A stretch of DNA of 64,000 nt, taken from contig NW_022985550.1 of the NCBI RefSeq assembly GCF_010093815.1, positions 1,873,074 to 1,937,073 on the forward strand. Direction: 5' to 3'. The notes beneath the pieces were generated by a model, which saw nothing but the letters and a program-made list of their open reading frames with translations, made no database searches and was not told where the DNA came from. How positions within the stretch are numbered: position 1 is the first letter of the stretch; every line of letters starts with the position of its first letter. The position numbers were made by a program, and so were the translations under genes. Below, piece by piece: positions 56,346 to 64,000 of this stretch. Origin of the DNA: Pseudovirgaria hyperparasitica. Taxonomy: Eukaryota; Ascomycota; Dothideomycetes; Acrospermales; Acrospermaceae.

Positions 56346-58205
56346 TCAAAGCTTACACATCCCCTTGTTCCTTAAGCACCACTCCATCTGCACCATCCCA
56401 CTGCTCACCCCCTTTCCCACCAACCGCTCCCTCATCTCCGCCAACCTCCTCGTCACACCCTCATCTACACTCCTTCCACCGCCCCTCCACAACACCTCCG
56501 CCGCCGCACTCACTCGCGGCCATAGCATCCCATCCAGGCTAATTGCATCCGTCATCTCGCCCCACAAATGCACTTCACCGCCTAACACCAGCTTCTCCTG
56601 CTCCGCACTCAGCGTGATATTTGCGAGGGGATCATACGTGTATATATGCCGCCAGTTCTTGTATGGCGAGCAGTAATCTGGAAAAGGAGGACTCGTGAGG
56701 TGGCTTGTCGGCGGAGGCGAGCCCGGAAGGCCGGGCATGGGGTGGATCGGGTCGAGGAAGACGCCCATGCCGCAGTCGAGATACCAGTGAGTATTCGCGC
56801 CGAAAAGCACCGCGTGGCCTCGTGAGGTGATGTCAGCAATGATAGCACTACTGCGCCATGTTTGGATGATTGTGTTGGAAGGAAGCGTGAGGTTCCAGTC
56901 CAGCACCATTTCCTCCCAGAGAATAGGGCGCAGCGAATGTTTCTTTGCCATGGACAGGATATGGTCTGTAAATTTCTGTACGAGGGGTTTTAGGATTGTG
57001 GGGTCTGAGGATTTGACCGTGTCGTCGAGCTCGTATGCTGCGCGGTTGAGTTCGTCGCCTCCGAAGTGGAAATGTTTGCTGTAAAAGGCGCTGCGAGGGA
57101 GGATGTCATTGAAGAGCTTGGTTAGAAACGTGTATACAGCTGGGGAATCCAGTTTTAGCTGGCCAGAAGGCGGCTCGGCGGCGTACTTAGTCCAGGGATC
57201 TTGTGTAGCTGCGGTGATGAGGTTTGGATGTGAGGCTGCTATGCTTGTTGTATGGCCTGGGACGTCAATTTCGAGGTATACTTCGACGCCGTGTATGCGT
57301 CCGTATCGCTGGACGTCTGCTAAGTCTTCTGCTGTCCAAACTTGATCTGGCTCATAAGCCCCCTTTTCCGCAAGGGAAGGAATGCTAGGGATAACTAAGG
57401 GCCAAGACTGGGCGTCTGTGGCATGGATGTGCAGGCGATTCATCTTATTGAACGATAGAGCTGAAATGACGCGTTTTGCGTCTGAAGGAGCAATGAAGTT
57501 GCGTGAGATATCGAGGTTGAGACCACGGTGAGAGTACATGGGGCTGTCAGTGATAGAGATTGGGGCGAGGACGGTGTATATATGACCATGAGAAGATGTA
57601 TAAAACAGTTGCTCCAGTGTTGAAAGGGCATATAATCCACCATTAGTAGACGCAGTTACGATTTTGGCGGTGCCTTCAGGTGAGAGGAAGAGCTGGTAGC
57701 CTTCGCCTGCTGCAGAGCCGTCCTGGACACGCTTGGCGTAGGATGCTTTGCTCTCGATGATGAGCTCTACTCGGGTAAGTGGACGAGACGAGACTTCAGG
57801 TTGTAGGCCCAGCTCATACTCCACGAACCCGTCTCGGGTGAAAAACTTGCGCGGTATGAATCCCGCGTTCAGAACGTTTCCTCGAAAACGTTCGAATGCA
57901 GCCTTCAGGATAGTCTCCGGCTGGTCGGCGATCCACTCCTCGCTCTTCCCCTGTGCTTTTGCTCTTCAGACATATGTCAGTCTCATGTTGGCATCATACT
58001 AATTGATCTATACTAACAATATGCTCTGTATACCTTCCTGAGCCCATCTCAATCCAATGCTCCCGGTCACCTGATTTACAACATCCAATTCAATATCAGC
58101 CGATAGTCGAATGAACGTAGAACCTGTTGTAACAGATCTTGGCTCAGGCCATATTGCATTAACTGTAACAGCTAGAGAACCGACAATGACTGATAGCAAA
58201 CGCAT
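56346..58205 (-). CDS. Beta-N-acetylhexosaminidase, GH20
   Basis: Two exons, 58205-58018 and 57963-56346 (54-bp intron, GTTAGT donor), give 601 residues. A signal peptide (MRLLSVIVGSLAVTVNA) is followed by IWPEPRSVTTGS, the usual mature start of fungal secreted hexosaminidases. The N-terminal GH20b domain leads into the TIM barrel. Catalytic motif HFGGDELNRAAYELD (about residue 363) holds the Asp-Glu pair: Glu is the acid/base and Asp orients the substrate acetamido group. Other conserved pieces are MYSHRGLNLDISRNFI, VYLEIDVPGHTTSIAASHPN and GGEVHLWGEMTD. It releases terminal GlcNAc from chitin oligomers, acting in chitin recycling during hyphal growth or feeding. Sequons (NLT, NIT) suggest glycosylation. 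The chain ends in CKL, not a retention signal. Confidence 0.96.
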
Positions 58206-58654
58206 GTCGAAGCCGAAGTCTGTGATATCAGATGATGTATGGAAAGAGGGAAAACTAAAGCTGGCGGATTCGAGTGATTTCCGGAATGGTCAAAGCGTCA
58301 TAACACAGATCACGTGGACTGGTAGAGTCGTCCACCCCTGCACATATGGCATGACAATGTGCGAATTACTATTTGTAGACTATAATCGCTACAAGAGCAC
58401 CTAGACTTCCCACGACTTATTCAGTAGTCTCAAGCAGCTGGAGCTAATCCTTGTATACAAGCAAAAACGCCACGCATGCATCGTGATCCCCTCAAGCTGC
58501 ACCAGCCTAGAACACAAAGAAAGGAAACCCCTTAGTCGTGTGCCACTAATTATGGGGAACGGTAAGCCCTTCTGGAGCGAGCATGCCATGCCTCATAGAC
58601 CACTTGCAAGACGAAACCACCATCACCTCTTTCTGGCCAAGGTACCATCAATGT
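58206..58654. other. Intergenic
   Basis: About 450 bp: promoter of the hexosaminidase and 3' UTR of the cullin gene. No gene seen. Confidence 0.6.
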
Positions 58655-61092
58655 TTATGCCAGATATCCTAGCTCGTCCCCTTCTAATCTCTCCAGGTAT
58701 TCCTTTTCTAGCAAGATATCTATACATTTCTTGATATCTTGGACCTTGGGCGAGAATCGAGACTTGATCTGCTGGATAGTCTCTGACACAAGCATCTGAT
58801 GCTTCATCTTCTTCCTCGATTTCATGATCCGGACTATCGCAGACTGCATGAGAAGTTTACGGTCTTCCTCAATCGTCTTGTGTGTGTCTTCAGATTCTTG
58901 TTTCTGTTCAGCCTTGATCGCAAGATTGAGGTTGATCTTTAGCTTCTTGTTCTTGAAACCTGGATTAAATGTGTATGTAGTCCCTGGCTCAGCTTTCGCA
59001 TTATCCTGCGACGGAAGAATAACCTTAGCCTTTACCATGATATCGATACTTGGTTTCAGAGTCTCTTTCTGTAGCTTCGTAGCTTGTTCCATTTCCTCGT
59101 ATGTAACTGTATCAGAGTCGTTGAACAAGAGGAGGATAGCCATCTGGTAAGTCGAGACCTGGAACATATACGTAGCTTTCTTGCCGCCAGTATTATAGGT
59201 GGCTCGTACGTCACCTTTGCATAATTGCCATAGCCATGTGAGTTTGCGGCCCGAATGCTTATTACTGTAGAATTTGGCAAATCGCTCGTAGGTCTTCACA
59301 ATCGTCTGCGGAGGGGCGAACGGTGTCGTCGGAGCCGTCAGAGGCCAGAACCCGGTACCCAGGATCGAGTAGGTCGCATCAACAGCTAGCTTTCTATCCT
59401 CCTCTCCAAGTAGCTTCATTTGCCAGTCTTTGTATGACGAGTTTAGATCTTTCGAGATCTGCATATCCTGAAACATGCGCTGAAGTTTGTTGGTGTACTC
59501 AAACCCGCATGCTTCCTTTAGCTTACTGATCATGCTAGTTTCGGCATCATCAGAAGCCGATGAAGTCTGAACAAGACGTTTCGCAAGCATACGCGAGTAG
59601 AATTTCTGGAACACATCTTTGTCCTCAATATACTTGAAGACAGTCATAATCTGCGTGAGCAGATTCTCCATGTCATCCTCTTCTGTCATCTTGGCATTTG
59701 ACCGCTTCAGCAAGCCATCGGTGTACTTGGCGAGTAGCTCGGGTGATTTCGTAGACCCGGTTTTGCAAACCCGGTTGCGGTTCACGAACTCGCGGCAGGC
59801 GTTGTCGAGGGATCTGACAAACTCGGATTCGCCATTAAACGCCTTATTAACCAAGTCCTGGTATTGAGTGTGTACCTCCAATAGAGCGGCGACGTAGACG
59901 GCTGGCTCTAAGTTTTCTCCATCCTGTGAAACTCTATCGACAGCAGCAAGACCCTTTTTGCGAACGTGGTTCTCAAATCTACCTCGTAATGGATCCAGTC
60001 CTTCGGGGATCCTGGCGAGAAGCTTGTACATTCTTGCAAGATCGTCCTGTCTGTCGTTGTCAAGCAAGATTTGAAATTCCTCGCGTAGAGCCAGCGAATG
60101 ATCAGCGATGAGGACCTTCTCTGAAGTACGCATCAAAGGTGTCATGATTTCGTTCAGAAGATAGAGACCCACCCGCTCCTTCTCTTCATCTAGACGAATC
60201 TCAGCTTTCTTCATGTATTCCACGACAGAATTCTCGGCAAGAAACTCTTTGGATTCTTTCTGGTAATACGCCGCTGTGGCTTCCAAGAATGGCTTCTCGA
60301 AATACTCCTTGTACACATCAAGAGTTGATTTATTGCTGTCAGACTCATCCAAACCGAGAGATACGAAGGAGTCTACGACAGACTTGATTTGCGAGCGCTC
60401 GATAGTCTCACCATTGCGTTCTTTCTCCACCAACTTCAAGACTGAAGCCATCACCGACTTTTGCGTGCCCAGAAACATATCCTCTTTCCATCTCACCAGG
60501 TGCAAGGTGTAGATATCATAGATGTTCTTCTTGCCCTCGTCCATCTCCCGCTTGACCCAGTGACGATTAAGGTATCGGAAAAGATGGTTGTTATATGTGC
60601 CTGCTGTCGTGTATCGATTCCATTCTTTGATATAGAAGGCGAGTAATGCTTCGTCTACGTGAGCTTTCGAGGCCTGTTGCACGCCCCCAAGGTGGGCCTT
60701 GAGATATTCGATGAGATGGTTGTAGAGATCTTCACCGAGGAGGTGCGCTACCAACTCAAAAAGTTAACTTGGCTAGTCTCATGGTCAGTAGTAGGAATGT
60801 CAAGATAACATACCTCCTCCTCTAGTGTTGTTATTGAATCCACCTGTACCAACGGCTTTCTGGGCAGTACAGAAGTTATGAATAGCTGTGTATAAGCCCA
60901 TATAAGTCTTCATTTCCATTCCTTCCCGCAGGTTTTCCATGATTCTCGAGACTCCGGTCTCAAGGAAGTTCCAGCTACAGCGAGTCAGCACTTGGCTCTT
61001 AGCTTTCGGTATGTGAGTTACACGTACGTCCCATCAACATCATCTTTGTTGGGCATAGGCGGCATCGTGCCTTGATGGCGTGAGGTAGTCAT
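58655..61092 (-). CDS. culA: Cullin-1, scaffold of SCF ubiquitin ligases
   Basis: Three exons, 61092-61028, 60974-60814 and 60747-58655 (introns 53 and 66 bp), give 772 residues, right for CUL1. The N-terminus (WNFLETGVSRIMENLREGM, YMGLYTAIHNFCTAQK, and AHLLGEDLYNHLIEYLKAHL across intron 2) is the Skp1/F-box-binding end of the cullin repeats. The cullin homology domain contains FQKFYSRMLAKRLVQTSSAS, and the Rbx1-binding part follows. The C-terminal winged helix has the neddylation site VRIMKSRKKMKH, with Lys718 as the predicted Nedd8 acceptor, and ends LERLEGDELGYLA, the invariant cullin terminus. It holds Rbx1 and an Skp1/F-box module to ubiquitinate cell-cycle and signalling proteins. Cul1 is favoured over Cul3/Cul4 by the N-terminal helices and length. 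Confidence 0.95.
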
Positions 61093-61876
61093 GATGTCGT
61101 CGCTCGTGTGCGCGACTGTGCGCGAATGTCCTAGTGGGGGAGAATAAAAGAGTCTGTAGTTTATGGCTTAGCCGGCGAGGATCTGCGCTTTTACCCAGGC
61201 TTAGTCGGTGATCTTGAGCTTCTCTGTAGGTTTCGTCGAAGGCTGTTTGTATACTTGGTGCGCGGAATGGAAAGGAAGGTGAGTGTGGCGGCGGGGAATC
61301 CGTTATGCGGAGGGAACGAAAGCGCTGGCTGTGAAAGAGAGCGCTGCGTGGTCGTGGTTGAGGAACCGAACCACGGAAGAGTTAGAAGATAGGTGACCAC
61401 CGCCGAAGATTTTGTTCAGGCACCAGGAAGGATGATGGGCCAGTTGTGAGAAAGGTTGCAATGATGTAGAGCTTACCTTGACTAACATCATCTGTGCTTT
61501 CCCGCCTTGCCCGCGATCTGACGCGCGCATCAGGCAGCAAGAGCGCCACTTTGAGGGTGGTCAGCCACTTGACCGTTGTGCAGCGTCACGTGCGAAGCAC
61601 GAATGTACTCACAAGATGTTTTTGGTTTGTTTCGTCTGTCCACCTTCTGATCAGTTTTTATGAATCTGCATCCACGATAGCGGCTCCATCAATCCGGAAG
61701 AAAGAAATATAGCAACAACCCAACATAACCACTGAATATACCATGAAATTTCGTTTCTCCCAGACGAGTTTTAAAACGACTTCTTCATTCGACCTTTGCC
61801 CTGAAGTCATCCTGTTCCACGCGCCTCCATCTTTCGTATGATCGATTTCATCTTAGGCATCAATAGCTAGAGTCCA
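61093..61876. other. Intergenic
   Basis: About 780 bp upstream of the cullin gene and downstream of the cupin gene (both minus strand). No gene seen. Confidence 0.55.
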
Positions 61877-62425
61877 TCAAACCCGCAAGACCGGCCCCTC
61901 ATCCCCAAAGACCGGGTCCCTCTCGAACCACCCCAGCCCCCTGATCCCATCCACCTTCTCCTCCTCACCCTCTTTCCCATAACACATATCCCATACTTTT
62001 GCATCGCTGGGGTAACTCCCAACCATCTGAAACCCGCCATCCAAATCCTTCATTAACCGATGACCCACACCCGCCGGCACGACAACTACATCGCCCTTCT
62101 GAACGACCGGCTCCACGCGTCCGGGATTGTCCTCGCCACCGAAACACAGCTTCGCTTTGCCATGTACTATGCACAGTACTTCGTGGGTTGTGCTGTGGTA
62201 GTGTGTTTGTGAGTACATTGTGTAGCGCCATTGTGGTGCTACAACGGTGATGCGGGTGAGGTGTGCTTCGATGGCGGAGGCGGATGCATTTTGGAAGCAG
62301 GAATGGTAAATCAAAACTGGTTTGTGTTGGATGGATGTGTTTGGAATGAGGTTGTGTGCGGGAATCTGGTGGGTTGAGACACGTAGGGAGGTGAGCGGTG
62401 TGACGGCGGCTTTGGTGGTGGCCAT
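61877..62425 (-). CDS. Single-domain cupin protein
   Basis: A single exon of 182 residues. Cupin motif 1 is clear: QTHYHSTTHEVLCIVHGKAK, giving the H-x-H-x4-E metal ligands. Motif 2 is GDVVVVPAGVGHRLM with the last His. The middle matches the small YjlB-like cupins, which usually bind a transition metal and whose reactions are mostly unknown. The C-terminus has a short insert (GKEGEEEKVDG) and ends with GWFERDPVFGDEGPVLRV. No signal peptide, so cytosolic. It is not a two-domain oxalate decarboxylase or dioxygenase. Confidence 0.9.
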   Translation of the reverse strand: MATTKAAVTPLTSLRVSTHQIPAHNLIPNTSIQHKPVLIYHSCFQNASASAIEAHLTRITVVAPQWRYTMYSQTHYHSTTHEVLCIVHGKAKLCFGGEDNPGRVEPVVQKGDVVVVPAGVGHRLMKDLDGGFQMVGSYPSDAKVWDMCYGKEGEEEKVDGIRGLGWFERDPVFGDEGPVLRV

Positions 62426-62931
62426 GCTGGCGTTCTGCTATAGCCAACGTCCGTAGAGAGGGATTACTGCCGTTGAAAAGATATTTCGCGTTAAGCACTA
62501 CACAGACTTATTGTTTTTCACTTTTCGTGCTGTAGAGGTGCTTCCATGAGATCATCTTGTCGATGAACAAGGGTCTCGTGCTCAGATCTTCGTAGATCCG
62601 TTGGCATCTCGTTACAACTTCGCCAGCACTTCAAATCGCTCGTACGAATCTTTCAGAACGAATCAAATGAGTGGATAAAGCATGTTGAATATGGGTCATG
62701 TGTTAGCTATCGATGAGTTCACTTCATCTCCGGTAAGAAGATTTCTAGCGGAACATATACTCGCCATGAACATGGCGAATATTTCCGCTCGGTATATTTT
62801 TTCAGTTTCACTTCCTGCTGATACTCCAATAACTAGTCTGAATGCGCTTTCGACCAAATAGTTCAAATCGACAAGGTCGGACTAAAAACATCACCCACTG
62901 AAGCCTCTTGACCATTCATGTCTTAGAGCCG
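62426..62931. other. Intergenic with an imperfect hairpin
   Basis: About 500 bp between two minus-strand genes: the cupin promoter and the 3' end of the peptidase gene. It contains the inverted repeat at 62747-62789. Confidence 0.6.
62747..62789. repeat. Imperfect inverted repeat (hairpin-forming)
   Basis: Arms AGCGGAACATATACTCGCC and the complement of GGCGAATATTTCCGCT pair with a short gap around a central CATG/CATG. The repeat lies about 320 bp upstream of the cupin ATG and about 140 bp past the peptidase stop. Confidence 0.6.
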
Positions 62932-64000
62932 TCAGTCCAAATAACATCCATACTTTACACCAAATGCATACGCCAAAAAAGAATCCGCATTCAACAGCGC
63001 CTGATCACTTGGCAATGCCAGCGAACCGTTCGGTCCGTATGCATAATCACCCGTCGCCGGCTTATATATTTCCTCATTATGGCTCATTTCATGTAGCAAA
63101 ATCCCTGCACGTGAATCATAACCCCGACAAGTATCTGGCATCACAGGATAGTCGTAAAACACGGGACAGAAGAACAAGTTGCCGCCAGGATTTGTTGCAT
63201 ACGCTGCGATGGACGACCTGTTGGTGCAGTAGTTCATACCATAGGGCTCAACGCAGTGCAGATAGGGTGTGGTGCCGATGGTCAAAACGGCTGAGGCCAT
63301 GGCGTCGAAACGTGCGGCTACATGTTCACGGGCGGTTGTGTTGGTCGTTTTGAAGAAGAATTCGAATTGATCGGCTGGGCCTGAGCGTGCTGCGCTCGCA
63401 GCATGACTGGCTAACAGCGATGCTTCTTTTATGGTTATGTTGGTGAATTTGGCGGATTGTTCGGGATCAGAGCAGTCGATCATTGATGCTCTTTCTGACG
63501 ATTGACTTGCGAAGTCGCGAAAACTTTGAGCCGCTCGAGTACCGTTGATTTCGATTGCAAGCTTGTTGCTGCTATACGGAACACTTGCGCCGCTGAGCGA
63601 AGTTGAGTCTGGGGTGCCGAGAAGGAAAAGGCCTTTGGTGAAGACGGTGTAATTGCCTCCAATGCTCAAGTCATGCACTTCTGCTGGATCAATGGTAATC
63701 TCTATAGTCTCCCCGGGATACAGAGAAGTGAAATCGCTCATTCTCAATCTGTCTATCGCTGGATAGAGATGGTAACCGTTGAAGTCGACTTTGACATCTA
63801 GCAATAGTCAGAACTTATATTCGAGACTATCATCGATCGAAACTTTACCACCAGAGAATACCATCAGCTTTTCGACATATCCATCGTCATCGAGAAGATT
63901 ATCAAAACCTAGAAGGCTTAGAGTTTCCGCGCCGTTATTGGCGATAGTCGCCTTAATTCCTGACGCTGCATCTTGACTCAATGAGACATCCACCGGCTGG
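62932..64000 (-). CDS. Deuterolysin-like metallopeptidase (M35), 5' end outside window
   Basis: Exons seen are 64000-63849 (partial) and 63797-62932 (51-bp intron with a TTCTGAC branch site). The signal peptide lies beyond 64000. The visible start (QPVDVSLSQDAASGIKATIA, LSLLGFDNLL) is the beta-rich propeptide typical of fungal deuterolysins. The mature enzyme has a run of Cys (MIDCSDPEQ, YLHCVEPYGMNYC, FFCPVFYDYP, DTCRGYD) and the aspzincin motif: HEMSH, then GDYAYGPNGSLALP with the expected Tyr, then NADSF, whose Asp is the third zinc ligand. M35 enzymes are secreted, heat-stable proteases that cleave basic substrates such as histones. All catalytic residues seen are intact. Confidence 0.93.

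Overview
The window is nuclear DNA of a filamentous ascomycete (Pezizomycotina). The evidence is many short GT-AG introns (mostly 47-73 bp, with CTRAY-like branch sites), a Zn2Cys6 regulator, a HeLo-domain protein, fungal-only families (SRF1-like, Mit_KHE1-like) and one 400-bp block with a saturated repeat-induced point mutation (RIP) signature. Dothideomycetes is my best guess; it rests on overall gene style and the small crystallin-like secreted protein, and I did not test it. I rebuilt exon structures by hand. Every complete gene reported as spliced sums to a multiple of three with consensus splice sites.

Region 1 (1-25 kb) is dense and mostly housekeeping: the 3' end of a 6-phosphofructo-2-kinase/fructose-2,6-bisphosphatase gene, an SPX-domain low-affinity phosphate transporter, a small secreted six-cysteine protein, a HeLo-domain protein, a membrane ADAM protease, cytosolic acetyl-CoA synthetase, a long WD40 protein of the MAPKBP1/WDR62 type, a small membrane protein, an ARMH3-like armadillo protein and a tail-anchored-looking protein. 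Intergenic DNA here holds several micro- and minisatellites (587-750, 1255-1400, 8.5-9.7 kb).

Region 2 (25-53 kb) is looser. It has long empty stretches around a Zn2Cys6 regulator, a cryptic three-exon small gene, a metallophosphoesterase, a giant DOCK-family GEF, an Old Yellow Enzyme, two adjacent convergent small proteins that both end in CaaX prenylation boxes, a secreted SMP-30-like beta-propeller, a protein with an altered HExxH-like motif, a RIP-mutated miniature inverted-repeat element (47636-48160), an orphan gene and a MARVEL protein. This is the accessory-looking part.

Region 3 (53-64 kb) returns to dense conserved genes: a mitochondrial K+/H+ exchange-related protein, an SRF1-like phospholipase D regulator, a GH20 hexosaminidase, cullin-1, a cupin and a deuterolysin cut by the window edge.

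No operon-like or biosynthetic cluster logic links the genes. Shared themes are nutrient and carbon handling (phosphate transporter, acetyl-CoA synthetase, F2,6BP enzyme), secreted or surface hydrolases (ADAM, GH20, deuterolysin, SMP-30-like) and small-GTPase or prenylation biology (DOCK, CaaX pair). I saw no tRNA, rRNA or CRISPR by eye.
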